Below, piece after piece: positions 49,290 to 58,351 of a stretch of DNA of 64,000 nucleotides. Both the position numbers and the translations under genes were made by a program. Every line of letters begins with the position of its first letter. Position 1 is the stretch's first letter. Source of the stretch: Lentzea pudingi (GTDB taxonomy: Bacteria > Actinomycetota > Actinomycetes > Mycobacteriales > Pseudonocardiaceae); the NCBI RefSeq assembly GCF_014646255.1, contig NZ_BMNC01000004.1:512480-576479 (forward strand), given 5' to 3'. Under the pieces are notes generated by a model. That model worked only from the letters and a program-made list of their open reading frames with translations. It was not told the DNA's origin and did not search any database.

Positions 49290-50236
49290 CCGCCGTACTG
49301 GTCGTAGTCGTCCTTACCCTGCTGTTCGCCGCCTGGGTCCTCTCGATCGCGAACCGCCTCGACCGCCTGCACGTCCGCACCGACGCCGCCTGGGCAGCGC
49401 TCGACGCCGTGCTGGCCCGCCGGGCCGTCGTGGTCCGCGCCCTGCTGAACCCCGAACTGTCCGCCGCCGCGTCGAAGGCCGAGGCAGCGTCCCGCGCCGA
49501 CCGCGAACAGGCCGAGAACGAACTCTCCGGCCTGCTCGGCGCCCTGGACCGCTCGGCCTTGGCCCCGGCACTGGCCTTCGAGCTCGCCGACGCCGAGGAA
49601 CGCGTGGTGCTCGCCCGCCGGGTCCACAACGACGCCGTCCGCGACGCCCTGCTCCTGCGCCGCCGCCGGGTGGTCCGGTGGCTGAGGCTCGCGGGCACCG
49701 CTCCGCAGCCGTCGTACTTCGAGATCGCCGAACCCGCGGCCCCGTCCGACGCGGTGATGCTCAAGCCCCGTCCGTCCGCACGGGTGGTCCTCACCGACGC
49801 GAAGGGCCGCGTGCTGCTGTTCCACGGCTTCGACCCCGCCCGGCCCCAGGAACTGTTCTGGTTCACCGTCGGCGGCGGTGTCGAGGAGGGCGAGGAACTG
49901 CGCGACGCGGCTGTCCGCGAGACCTTCGAGGAGACCGGCCTGAAGCTCGCGCCGGAGCAGCTGGTCGGCCCGATCTGGCGTCGCCGCGCGGTGTTCAGCT
50001 TCGACGGCGAGACGTTCGACGCGGAGGAGTGGTTCTTCTACGCCTCCGTCGACGGCGGCCTGACCGTCGACACCTCGGGCTTCAACGACGTCGAGGAGAC
50101 CAGCATCTCCGGCCACCGCTGGTGGAGCGCAGAGGAGCTGGAGTCCACAGAGGACACCGTGTACCCGGTGCAGCTGGCCGAGCTCCTGCCCGCGCTCACC
50201 CAGGACTGGGACGGTCAGACCCGCCCTGTGCGCTGA
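49286..50236 (+). CDS. NUDIX hydrolase with N-terminal membrane/LemA-like segment
   Basis: The product is 316 aa. One membrane helix (residues 3-22) is followed by a helical segment resembling LemA (NRLDRLHVRTDAAWAALDAVLARRA). A C-terminal NUDIX domain runs from about residue 165, with an intact NUDIX box (GGGVEEGEELRDAAVRETFEETGL). The same architecture occurs at Rv2609c, immediately after pimA in M. tuberculosis. Its substrate is unknown. Overlaps: 4 bp with pimA, 41 bp with the convergent NB-ARC gene. Confidence 0.88.
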   Translation: MTAVLVVVVLTLLFAAWVLSIANRLDRLHVRTDAAWAALDAVLARRAVVVRALLNPELSAAASKAEAASRADREQAENELSGLLGALDRSALAPALAFELADAEERVVLARRVHNDAVRDALLLRRRRVVRWLRLAGTAPQPSYFEIAEPAAPSDAVMLKPRPSARVVLTDAKGRVLLFHGFDPARPQELFWFTVGGGVEEGEELRDAAVRETFEETGLKLAPEQLVGPIWRRRAVFSFDGETFDAEEWFFYASVDGGLTVDTSGFNDVEETSISGHRWWSAEELESTEDTVYPVQLAELLPALTQDWDGQTRPVR

Positions 50237-52241
50237 CCTCGCGCCAGTGGTCGAGCTTCGCACGGGTGGAGCGCACGTCGGGGTGGTGCTCGCCGAGCAC
50301 CCGGAGCTGGTCCTCCAGCAGGGCCTCGAACGCCTCCACCGCGCAGGTGTGACGGCCCGAGAGCCCGAGGTGCTGTGCAAGGCTCCACCGGTTCAGCAGC
50401 GTGCGCTGGTGGTCAGGGCCGAGCACCCGGAGCTGGTCCTCCAGCAGATCCTCCAACTGGTCCGCCGCGTCGTCGAAGTCGCCCGCGGCGGCCAGGACGG
50501 CGGCGAGGCCGTACCGGGCGTCCAGCGTCCTCTCGTCGTCGGGACCCACCGCGCGTTCCAGGTCTCGCACCAGCATCTCGAAGGACTCCGCCGCGCGGTC
50601 GTGGTCACCCGTCTTCGACTGCGCGTACGCGAGGTTGTGGCGGGTCGTCAGCGTGATCGGCTCGTCCGGGCCCAGCACCCGCATCTGGTCGAAGTACAGG
50701 TCCCGCAACGCCTTGACCGCCCGCGCCCGGTCACCCGACTCGCCGATCCAGTGTGCGAGGTTGTTGCGCACCCTCAGCGTCTCGCGGTGGTCCGGCCCGA
50801 ACACCCGCGTCACGTCGTGGAGCAGGTTCTCGTACGACCGGAGCGCCCCGGCCGCGTCGCCTCCCTCACCACGCCAGGCGGCCGCGTTGTTGCGGCAGAG
50901 CAAGGTGTCGACGTGATCGGGTCCCAGGTGCTCCGACGCGGTGGAGTGGAGATCGTCGAAGTACCGGGCGGCCTCCGCGTGGTGGCCGGACTCACCCAGG
51001 CTGCGTCCCGCGCGGAACAGCAGGAAGTGGGCGTTCGGGCTCCACAGGTGGGCGCCACCGGCATCGGCGAGCGCCTTGGCGTTGGCCCGCAACACCTGAC
51101 CCCGCAACGGATCCGTCACCCCGTCCGGCCACGCCTGGGCCAGCGCGTCCGCTGCGGCCTCGACCACCGCTCCGGTCCGCTCGCCGGACAGGGCCTCACG
51201 AGTGGCGCGCTGCACGAGCGAATGCACCCGCACCTCGCGTGAGCCCTCCCTGAAGCTGACCAGGCTCAGCCGGTGCAGGCAGCTCAGCCCGTCACGTGCG
51301 CCGAGCTCGTCAACGCCGAGGAAGCCGAGCATCACCGGCGTGGTGAAGACCGCGACCGGGATCCCGTTGGGGTCCAGCAGGCTCGCGACGTCGAGCAGCG
51401 GCCGCACCACCCCGGTCCGCGCGAGCCGGTCGGCCTGTTCGACCGCCAGCGACCACGTCGCCGCGCTGGGATCGAGCCGCCGTGGCAGAAGAGCGCGGTA
51501 CTCGGCGCACGACATGTGCTCGTCCAGCATGTTCGCCGCGGCCTGGGCCAGCGCCACCGGCAGCCCGCCGAGCTCGCGCACCAGGCCGTCGTCGTCGAGC
51601 AGTTCGGGGCGGTCGGCCAGAGCCGTGCGCAGGTAGGCGATTCCCTCCGCCTCGGTGAACGCCTCGACGTCGACCAGCTTCCGCTCGTGCCCGCGCAGCA
51701 CGGCGTCGCGGCGCAACGTCGTCACCACGACCCGGCCGTTCGCGGGCGGCCACAGGTCGTCGAGATCGGCGGGCGCTCTCAGGTCGTCCAGCACCACGAG
51801 CCACGGTTCGTGCGTGCCGGCCAGCCATTCCAGCAACGCCCGCGCGCCCCGCTCGGGATCCTCGATGCCGAACAGCTTCGCGGCCACGTCGGCGTACCCG
51901 GCGACGATCGCGTCGCGCGAGCTCGCCGTCACCCAGACCAGCAGGTCGACCTCGCCGGCGGCCCACTGCCGTTCGGCGTGGTCGGCGGCCAGCTGGCTCT
52001 TGCCCACCCCGGACAGCCCGGACAGCACCGTCACCGGCGCGCCGAGGTCGGCGGACCGCCGCTGGAACGCGGCCGCGCGCGGAGGCACCAGACCGCACCG
52101 CAGCGGCAGTGTGGCCCGCTGCGGAGCGGCGTGGTGGTGGAAGTCGCCGGTGAACTCGCCGACCTGCAGAACCATCCCGCTCACGTTTCCGTGCACGGCG
52201 TTCTCCACGGACGGCGTGGGCAGGTCGTCGTCAGGCATCAA
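50196..52241 (-). CDS. NLR-like NB-ARC/TPR protein with amyloid-signalling-like N-terminal motif
   Basis: The product is 681 aa. Residues 17-37 read HGNVSGMVLQVGEFTGDFHH, resembling RHIM/PP-type amyloid signalling motifs (N-x-x-G then [VIL]QxG) found on actinobacterial NLR proteins. The NB-ARC core has P-loop LSGLSGVGKSQ (residues 73-83), LVVLDDL and VVVTTLRRDA. From about residue 400 there are at least six 42-residue kinesin-light-chain-type TPR units containing VLGPDHxxTL. No effector with the same motif is encoded next door. This could be a signalling or defence receptor, or a regulator. Confidence 0.82.
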   Translation of the reverse strand: MMPDDDLPTPSVENAVHGNVSGMVLQVGEFTGDFHHHAAPQRATLPLRCGLVPPRAAAFQRRSADLGAPVTVLSGLSGVGKSQLAADHAERQWAAGEVDLLVWVTASSRDAIVAGYADVAAKLFGIEDPERGARALLEWLAGTHEPWLVVLDDLRAPADLDDLWPPANGRVVVTTLRRDAVLRGHERKLVDVEAFTEAEGIAYLRTALADRPELLDDDGLVRELGGLPVALAQAAANMLDEHMSCAEYRALLPRRLDPSAATWSLAVEQADRLARTGVVRPLLDVASLLDPNGIPVAVFTTPVMLGFLGVDELGARDGLSCLHRLSLVSFREGSREVRVHSLVQRATREALSGERTGAVVEAAADALAQAWPDGVTDPLRGQVLRANAKALADAGGAHLWSPNAHFLLFRAGRSLGESGHHAEAARYFDDLHSTASEHLGPDHVDTLLCRNNAAAWRGEGGDAAGALRSYENLLHDVTRVFGPDHRETLRVRNNLAHWIGESGDRARAVKALRDLYFDQMRVLGPDEPITLTTRHNLAYAQSKTGDHDRAAESFEMLVRDLERAVGPDDERTLDARYGLAAVLAAAGDFDDAADQLEDLLEDQLRVLGPDHQRTLLNRWSLAQHLGLSGRHTCAVEAFEALLEDQLRVLGEHHPDVRSTRAKLDHWREVSAQGGSDRPSPG

Positions 52242-52256
52242 GAACCATTATCACCA

Positions 52257-53249
52257 CTACACGGCGGAGATGATCGAAGAGCCGTAGGCGTCCCTCGTCT
52301 TGTCCTTCTCGTCGTGCATCAGGTAGAGCGCGAAGTTGTCGACACCGATCTCCTTCAGCTCCTGCAGCCGTTCGACGTGCGCCGACTCCGGCCCGACGAG
52401 GCAGAACCGGTCCACGATCGCGTCCGGCACGAAGTCCGTGGAACGGTTGCCCGCCTTGCCGTGGTGGGCGTAGTCGTAGCCCTCGCGGTCCTTGATGTAG
52501 TCGGTCAGGGTCTTGGGCACGGCGCCCGAGTCCCCGTACCGCGCCACGAGGTCCGCGACGTGGTTGCCGACCATGCCGCCGAACCACCGCAGCTGGTCGC
52601 GCTGGTGCGCCAGGTCCGTGCCGACGTAGGCCGGTGCCGCCACGCACATCGTGATCGCCGCCGGGTCACGTCCGGCGGCCACCGCGGCCTCGCGGACCGA
52701 GCCGATCGTCCAGCGGGCGATGTCCGGGTCGGCGGTCTGCAGGATGAAGCCGTCGGCCTGCTCGCCGACCATCTTCAGCGCCTTGGGACCGTACGCGGCC
52801 ATCCACATCTCGAGCTTTCCGTTGCGCACCCACGGGATCTGCACCGCGGTGCCGTGGTGTTCGACGGAACGCCCCTCGGCCAGCTCCTTGATCACGTGCA
52901 TCGCCTCGCCCAGGGTCGCCAGGGTGGCGGGCTTCTGGCCGATGACGCGGCGGGCCGAGTCGCCCCGGCCGATGCCGCAGACCGTGCGGTTGCCGAACAT
53001 GTCGTTCAGCGTCGCGAACAGCGAGGCGGTCACGGACCAGTCGCGGGTGGACGGGTTCGTGACCATCGGGCCGATCACCAGGTCGCGGGTGGCGGCCAGC
53101 ACCTGCGAGTAGATGACGAACGGCTCCTGCCACAGCACGCAGGAGTCGAACGTCCAGCCGTAGCGGAAGCCGCAGTCCTCGGCCGCGCGGAGGCCCTCCA
53201 CCACGTCCCGCGCCGGCGGGTCGGTCTGCAGCACTACACCGAAGTCCAC
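52257..53249 (-). CDS. F420-type LLM class oxidoreductase of the pyrimidine cluster
   Basis: The product is 330 aa and a bacterial luciferase-like monooxygenase fold: MDFGVVLQTDPPARDVVEG, GWTFDSCVLWQEPFVIYSQVLAAT, CGIGRGDSARRVIG and AAYGPKALKMVGEQADGFILQ. This subgroup of F420- or FMN-dependent oxidoreductases is often found beside dihydropyrimidinase genes (hydA-linked). Its substrate is not established. It begins 15 bp after the dihydropyrimidinase stop and is last in that operon. Confidence 0.85.
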   Translation of the reverse strand: MDFGVVLQTDPPARDVVEGLRAAEDCGFRYGWTFDSCVLWQEPFVIYSQVLAATRDLVIGPMVTNPSTRDWSVTASLFATLNDMFGNRTVCGIGRGDSARRVIGQKPATLATLGEAMHVIKELAEGRSVEHHGTAVQIPWVRNGKLEMWMAAYGPKALKMVGEQADGFILQTADPDIARWTIGSVREAAVAAGRDPAAITMCVAAPAYVGTDLAHQRDQLRWFGGMVGNHVADLVARYGDSGAVPKTLTDYIKDREGYDYAHHGKAGNRSTDFVPDAIVDRFCLVGPESAHVERLQELKEIGVDNFALYLMHDEKDKTRDAYGSSIISAV

Positions 53250-53264
53250 GGGTGACCGCCCTTC

Positions 53265-54650
53265 TCAGACGAGGTACTGGTTGAGGTCGCGGGACACGAA
53301 ACGGCCGTGGCCCGTCGAACCGTGGTACGCGCCGTCCGCGATCACCTTGCGGCCGCGGGAGAACACCGTGTCCACGCGACCGGTGACCTCGAAGCCCTCG
53401 TAGGCCGAGTAGTCCACGGCCATGTGGTGGGTCTCCGCGGAGATCGTCTGCGTGGCCTTCGGGTCGTAGATCACGACATCCGCGTCTGCTCCCGGTGCGA
53501 TCACACCCTTGCGCGGGTACATGCCGAACATCCGCGCGGGAGTCGTGGAGACGATCTCGACCCAGCGTTCGCGGGTGATCTCGCCCTTCACGACGCCCTG
53601 GTGCAGCAGGTCGACGCGGTGCTCGACGCCGGGCATGCCGTTGGGGATCTTGGAGAAGTCGCCGACGCCGAGCTGCTTCTGGTCCTTGAAGCAGAACGGG
53701 CAGTGGTCGGTGCTCACCACCGAGAGGTCGTTGGTGCGCAGCCCTCGCCACAGCGACGACTGGTGCTCCTTGGGCCGCAACGGAGGCGAGGCCACGTACT
53801 TGGCGCCCTCGAAACCGGGCTTGGCCAGGTCCTCCAGCGACAGGTACAGGTACTGCGGGCACGTCTCGGCGAACACGTTCTGGCCCGTGTCGCGTGCTGC
53901 CGTCACGGCGTCGAGTGCCTGCGACGCCGACAGGTGCACGATGTACAACGGCGAACCGGTGACCTTTGCGAGCTGGATCGCGCGGGACGTCGCCTCGCCC
54001 TCCAGCTCCGGCGGCCGGGTCAGGCCGTGCTGCACCGGGTCGCCCAGCCCCGAGGCGAGCGCCTGCGCGACGAGCTGGTCGATCGCGATGCCGTTCTCCG
54101 CGTGCATCATGATCGTGGCACCGGTCTCGCGCGCCTTCTGCATGGCGCGCAGGATCTCGCCGTCCGTCGCGTAGAAGACGCCGGGATACGCCATGAACAT
54201 CTTGAAGCTGTTCACGCCCGCCGCGATGCACGAGTCCATCTCCTTGAGCGACTCGTCGGTCACGTCGGAGATGATCATGTGGAAGCCGTAGTCGACCGCG
54301 CAGTTGCCGTCGGCCTTGCTGTGCCACTTGTCCAGAGTGGACAGCAGACTGCTTCCCTTGGGCTGCACGGCGAAGTCGACGATCGTGGTCGTGCCGCCCC
54401 ACGCCGCCGCGGTCGTGCCCGTCTCGAACGTGTCGGCGGACTGGGTGCCGCCGAACGGCATCTCCATGTGCGTGTGGGCGTCGATGCCGCCGGGGATGAC
54501 GTACTTCCCGGCGGCGTCGACCACCTCGTCGGCTTCGACCGAGAACCCCGGCGTCACCAGGGCGGCGATGTGCTCGCCCTGGATGAGCACGTCGGCGGCG
54601 TGCGAACCGGTCGCGTTGATGACCAGGCCGTTGCGGATCAGGGTGCTCAC
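53265..54650 (-). CDS. hydA: Dihydropyrimidinase (hydantoinase)
   Basis: The product is 461 aa. Metal-site residues are His59-x-His61 (DAHTHMEMPF), the carboxylated Lys150 in SFKMFMAYPG, MMHAENG, YIVHLSAS and the Asp in VSTDHCPF. GTTTIVDFA and the C-terminal MFGMYPRKGVIAPGADADVVIYDP are typical of the D-hydantoinase/dihydropyrimidinase group. It opens dihydrouracil or dihydrothymine to the N-carbamoyl-beta-amino acid. GTG 54650 overlaps the stop of the nitrilase-family gene. Confidence 0.95.
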   Translation of the reverse strand: MSTLIRNGLVINATGSHAADVLIQGEHIAALVTPGFSVEADEVVDAAGKYVIPGGIDAHTHMEMPFGGTQSADTFETGTTAAAWGGTTTIVDFAVQPKGSSLLSTLDKWHSKADGNCAVDYGFHMIISDVTDESLKEMDSCIAAGVNSFKMFMAYPGVFYATDGEILRAMQKARETGATIMMHAENGIAIDQLVAQALASGLGDPVQHGLTRPPELEGEATSRAIQLAKVTGSPLYIVHLSASQALDAVTAARDTGQNVFAETCPQYLYLSLEDLAKPGFEGAKYVASPPLRPKEHQSSLWRGLRTNDLSVVSTDHCPFCFKDQKQLGVGDFSKIPNGMPGVEHRVDLLHQGVVKGEITRERWVEIVSTTPARMFGMYPRKGVIAPGADADVVIYDPKATQTISAETHHMAVDYSAYEGFEVTGRVDTVFSRGRKVIADGAYHGSTGHGRFVSRDLNQYLV

Positions 54651-55489
54651 GGGGTCACCAGGCCCTCGTAGGTGTCGGGGCGGCGGTCGCGGTAGAACGC
54701 CCACGTGTCGCGGACCTCGGTCAGCAGGTCCAGGTCGAGGTCGCGCACCACGAGCTCCTCCTCGGTGTCGGAGGCCGCGTCGCCGACGAGCTGGCCGCGT
54801 GGCGAGACGAAGTACGTCTGGCCGTAGAACTCGTTGTCGCCCAACGGTTCCACGCCCACCCGGTTGATCGCGCCGACGAAGTACTCGTTCGCGACGGCCG
54901 CGGCGGGCTGCTCGAGCCTCCACAGGTACTCGGACAACGACCTGCTGGTGGCCGACGGGTTGAACACGATCTTCGCGCCCGCGAGGCCGAGGGCACGCCA
55001 GCCCTCGGGGAAGTGGCGTTCGTAGCAGATGTACACGCCGATCCGGCCGACCGCGGTGTCGAACACGGGATACCCGAGGTTGCCGGGCTTGAAGTAGAAC
55101 TTCTCCCAGAAGCCCTTCACCTGCGGGATGTGGTTCTTGCGGTACTTGCCGAGGTACGTGCCGTCCGCGTCGATCACGGCCGCGGTGTTGTAGTAGACGC
55201 CCGGCTGTTCCACCTCGTACATCGGCACGATCAGCACGATGTTGTTCTGCGCGGCCACTTCCTGCATCAGCGCGGTCGTCGGGCCGTCCGGGATCGCCTC
55301 GGTGTAGGAGTAGTAGTCCGCGTCCTGGATCTGGCAGAAGTACGGGCCGTAGAAGAGTTCCTGGAGGCAGAGCACCTGTGCGCCCTGGGATGCGGCAGCG
55401 CGGATGTGCTCGACCGCGTTCGCGATCATCGACTCCTTGTCGCCCGTCCACTTCTGCTGGACGAGCGCCGCCCGGATGATGTTGCTCAC
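54647..55489 (-). CDS. Beta-ureidopropionase-type nitrilase superfamily hydrolase
   Basis: The product is 280 aa. The Glu-Lys-Cys catalytic triad is Glu44 (CLQELFYG), Lys118 (YRKNHIP) and Cys155 (GVYICYERHFPEG). It is the C-N hydrolase that removes ammonia and CO2 from N-carbamoyl-beta-alanine, the next step after dihydropyrimidinase. The GTG start overlaps the permease stop. N-carbamoylputrescine amidase relatives look similar, so the context decides. Confidence 0.92.
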   Translation of the reverse strand: MSNIIRAALVQQKWTGDKESMIANAVEHIRAAASQGAQVLCLQELFYGPYFCQIQDADYYSYTEAIPDGPTTALMQEVAAQNNIVLIVPMYEVEQPGVYYNTAAVIDADGTYLGKYRKNHIPQVKGFWEKFYFKPGNLGYPVFDTAVGRIGVYICYERHFPEGWRALGLAGAKIVFNPSATSRSLSEYLWRLEQPAAAVANEYFVGAINRVGVEPLGDNEFYGQTYFVSPRGQLVGDAASDTEEELVVRDLDLDLLTEVRDTWAFYRDRRPDTYEGLVTP

Positions 55490-56994
55490 CTGGTCGTCTC
55501 CTTTGCCGAGTTGTCCTTCAGAGCGAGGAAGACCAGGAAGCCGGCCGCGAAGCCGACGACCCAGTTGTAGTCGTAGAGGGGCTTGAGGAACGGGATCAGC
55601 CCGTCCGCCGGGAACGGCCCGCCGTGGGCGCCGCCGACCGCGAGCACCGAGCCCACGAGCGTCGCCACGACGGCGCGCCAGTTCCAGCCGCCGTTGAACC
55701 AGTACGCGCCCCTGCCGTCCAGGTACAGGTCGGCGAGCTCCAGCCGGGTTTTCTTGATCACCCAGTACCCGGCGACGAACACGCCGGCCACCGATGCCAG
55801 CAGACCGCCGTAGAACCCGAGCCACGCGAAGATGTAGATGTTCGGGTCGGAGATCAGCCGCCACGGCTGGATCACGATGCCGATGACACCGGTGATCAGC
55901 CCGCCGACCGCGAACGTGATCTTGCGCGGGAAGGCGTTCGAGAAGTCGTAGGACGGGCTGACGACGTTCGCCGCGAGGTTCGCCGAGATCGTGGCCAGCA
56001 CCAGCGAGACCAGCGCGATGACCACCAGGAGCGTGTTGTCGAAGCGCGACGCGAGGTCGGCCGGGTCCCAGATGGCCTCGCCGTACAGCGCCTGCGCGCC
56101 CGACGTCGTCAGGATCGCCACGATCGCGATGAACGACATCGTGGTCGGCAGACCCAGGATCTGCCCGGTGACCTGCTTCTTCTGCGACCCGCCGAACCGC
56201 GTGAAGTCCGGCATGTTCAGCGAGAGCGTCGACCAGAACGCGATCATGCCCATCAGCGCCGGGAAGAAGACCTTCCAGAAGTCCGGTCCCCAGCCGAGCT
56301 TGCTGGGACTGTCGAGGATCGGGCCGAAGCCGCCCGCCTTCACCAGCACGTAGCCCAGCAGGATCAGGAACCCGATGCTGACGAGCGGTGCCGTCCAGTT
56401 CTCGAACCGCCGGATCGCCTCTATGCCGCGCCAGATGACGAGCATCTGCACGATCCAGAAACCGAAGAAGCACAACCACAACGTCCACGGCTGGCCGCCG
56501 ATCGACGACGCCTTGGTCCACCCGTCACCGGTCAGCCGCCCGATGATCACGTGCAGCGCCTTGCCACCGACCCACGTCTGGATGCCGAACCAGGCGCACG
56601 CGATGAACGCGCGCAGCAACGCCACCAGGTTCGCGCCGCGGATGCCGTAGAAGGCGCGGGCGAACACGGGGAACGGGATGCCGTACTTCGTGCCCGCGTG
56701 ACTGTTGAGCAGCATGGGGACGAGCACGATCAGGTTGCCGAGCGTGATCGTCAGGAACGCCTGCACCCAGTCCATGCCGATCGCGATCAACGACGCCGCG
56801 AGCGTGTAACTGGGGATGTTGTGCGCCATGCCCATCCACAGCGCGAAGAAGTTGTACGTCGACCATGTCCGCTTCTCGACGGGCACGGGTGCGAGTTCGG
56901 GGTTGAAGAACCTGCTGTCCCTGATGGGACCTGTGTCGCTCAGTTCGACGCGACCATCAGGTGTGACCTGGGGCGGTGAGGACTCGACTGCCAT
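55486..56994 (-). CDS. NCS1 family nucleobase permease
   Basis: The product is 502 aa with 12 predicted membrane helices. The NCS1 signatures TWSTYNFFALWMGMAHNIPSY, GIPFPVFARAFYGIRGAN and WSTLSLNMPDFTRFGGSQKKQ are present. Relatives take up uracil, hydantoins or allantoin. First in the operon with dihydropyrimidinase, it most likely imports uracil/thymine or their dihydro forms. AGGGGG lies before ATG 56994. Its promoter contains the dyad at 57039-57057. Confidence 0.92.
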   Translation of the reverse strand: MAVESSPPQVTPDGRVELSDTGPIRDSRFFNPELAPVPVEKRTWSTYNFFALWMGMAHNIPSYTLAASLIAIGMDWVQAFLTITLGNLIVLVPMLLNSHAGTKYGIPFPVFARAFYGIRGANLVALLRAFIACAWFGIQTWVGGKALHVIIGRLTGDGWTKASSIGGQPWTLWLCFFGFWIVQMLVIWRGIEAIRRFENWTAPLVSIGFLILLGYVLVKAGGFGPILDSPSKLGWGPDFWKVFFPALMGMIAFWSTLSLNMPDFTRFGGSQKKQVTGQILGLPTTMSFIAIVAILTTSGAQALYGEAIWDPADLASRFDNTLLVVIALVSLVLATISANLAANVVSPSYDFSNAFPRKITFAVGGLITGVIGIVIQPWRLISDPNIYIFAWLGFYGGLLASVAGVFVAGYWVIKKTRLELADLYLDGRGAYWFNGGWNWRAVVATLVGSVLAVGGAHGGPFPADGLIPFLKPLYDYNWVVGFAAGFLVFLALKDNSAKETTR

Positions 56995-57038
56995 CGTTCA
57001 ACCCCCTGTTACGCTGCTGAAACAACGCCAACCCGGTC

Positions 57039-57057
57039 GGATTCCATCCCGGAATCC
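57039..57057. promoter_or_regulatory. Inverted repeat in the pyrimidine-operon promoter
   Basis: GGATTCC (57039-57045) and GGAATCC (57051-57057) form a perfect 7-bp dyad with a 5-nt spacer, 45 bp upstream of the NCS1 start and 82 bp before the divergent hydrolase start. No regulator gene is adjacent; the PucR-type regulator at 59877 is one candidate. Confidence 0.45.
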
Positions 57058-57138
57058 TGGGTCCGCCGCTGCAGGTCTGGCAGTGTCAGAGTGTCCACTC
57101 TTGTCATGATCGGCGCACATTGTGTTCCACTGGCGTGC

Positions 57139-57840
57139 ATGGGGATGTCACGGCGGGCCTTGCTGGTGGCGGGCGCGGGCCTGGTGGGAGCGGCGGGAAC
57201 GTGCGGAGCGCTGACCCCGCGCGGCCGTCGCCTGCTCGGCTGGACGGGCCCCGACGGCGTGGTGCCGTCCGTGGAACCCGTACCCGTTCAGCCCATGCCG
57301 TGGGGCGCGTGGATGGGTGAGGCCGGCCCGGTGGTGCTCGTGCTGCACGGCCGCGGCGGCAGCGTGTCGTGGTGGGAGGAGCTGGGACTGCCAAGGTTCC
57401 TGAACGGGCACGGCTTCCGGTGCGCGGTCGTCAACGGCGGCGACGACTACTGGGTGGACCTCGACCCGCCGGTGCCGTTCGAGGCCGCGCTGGGGGTGTC
57501 GATGGGCGGGTTCGGTGTGCTGGACCTCGCGTCGCGGCGGTCGTTGAAGGCCGTGGCGGCGGTCAGCCCTGCTTTGTTCCCCTCGTGGGAGGACGCCGAG
57601 CGGATCGACGGGTTCGCGTCGCGCGAGGTGTGGGAGACGCAGGAACCGTTGCGGCACACGGCGACCATCAAGTCACCGGTCGGCGTGTGGTGCGGGCGGG
57701 AGGACCCGTTCCACGATGCCGCGCGGGACTTCGCGGAGTCGGTGGGTGCGGTGGGTTCGTTCGACCACGGCGAACACGACGCCGGTTATTGGCGGCGGGT
57801 GCTGCCGGAGGCGTTGGGGTTCATCGGGCAGCGACTTTGA
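57139..57840 (+). CDS. Alpha/beta hydrolase with twin-arginine-like signal
   Basis: The product is about 233 aa from ATG 57139. The N-terminus MGMSRRALLVAGAGLVGAAG resembles a Tat signal or lipid-type anchor. The fold has the VLHGRGGSVSWWEELGLP oxyanion loop, GVSMGGFG nucleophile elbow, Asp in WCGREDPFHD and His in FDHGEHDAGYW. It looks like a secreted esterase-type Ser hydrolase. The substrate is unknown. Its 3' end overlaps the convergent RDD gene by 20 bp. Confidence 0.8.
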   Translation: MGMSRRALLVAGAGLVGAAGTCGALTPRGRRLLGWTGPDGVVPSVEPVPVQPMPWGAWMGEAGPVVLVLHGRGGSVSWWEELGLPRFLNGHGFRCAVVNGGDDYWVDLDPPVPFEAALGVSMGGFGVLDLASRRSLKAVAAVSPALFPSWEDAERIDGFASREVWETQEPLRHTATIKSPVGVWCGREDPFHDAARDFAESVGAVGSFDHGEHDAGYWRRVLPEALGFIGQRL

Positions 57841-58315
57841 GCCGCACCACGGCCGTGCCCGCCTTGCGGTCGTGCCACGTCCGCGTGCCGCGCAGGTCGA
57901 GCGCCTCCACCACGGACAGCACCAGCAGCACGAACCCGCCCACCAGCAGGAACGAGCCCGCCGACGCGGCCCCGATGTGCTCGCCGACGACCACCCACGG
58001 CTGCTGCCAGCCGAGGCCCGCCATCAGCGCGGGCTCCCGCCAGCCCAGACCGGTCAGCACGAGCACCACGCCCACACCGGGCAGCGCGGTCGTGACGAGC
58101 GTGCGCGCCAGCACCCGTCTGAGGCTCAGGCCGGACGCCGGGCCCACGACCCGCAGCCCCGTGAGGGCCTTGCCGAGGGTGTTCAGCCGGAGCAGCAGAG
58201 CGTCGTACACCGCCGCGCAGAGCACCACCAGCACGGGTTCGTGGACCAGCGGCCACGCCACGACCAGCACCAGCAGCCAGTCGAGCACACGGGCGATCAG
58301 CCGACGAACGAGCAT
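57821..58315 (-). CDS. RDD family membrane protein
   Basis: The product is 164 aa. It starts MLVRRLIARVLDWLLVLVVA, with RDD-type Arg and Asp residues in the first helix. TLGKALTGLRVVG is a strong RDD motif. Four membrane helices are predicted, and the C-terminus is RGTRTWHDRKAGTAVV (a second RDD signature, HDRKAGT). RDD proteins are poorly characterised; some are linked to ion transport. Confidence 0.82.
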   Translation of the reverse strand: MLVRRLIARVLDWLLVLVVAWPLVHEPVLVVLCAAVYDALLLRLNTLGKALTGLRVVGPASGLSLRRVLARTLVTTALPGVGVVLVLTGLGWREPALMAGLGWQQPWVVVGEHIGAASAGSFLLVGGFVLLVLSVVEALDLRGTRTWHDRKAGTAVVRLKVAAR

Positions 58316-58351
58316 GATTCACGCTAAGCGGAGGAAGTCCGCCATAAGTGG

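Noticed and set aside
50247..51242. Plus-strand 331-codon frame antisense to the NLR-like gene
   Set aside because: It mirrors the 42-residue TPR periodicity of the real gene and has no independent signal.
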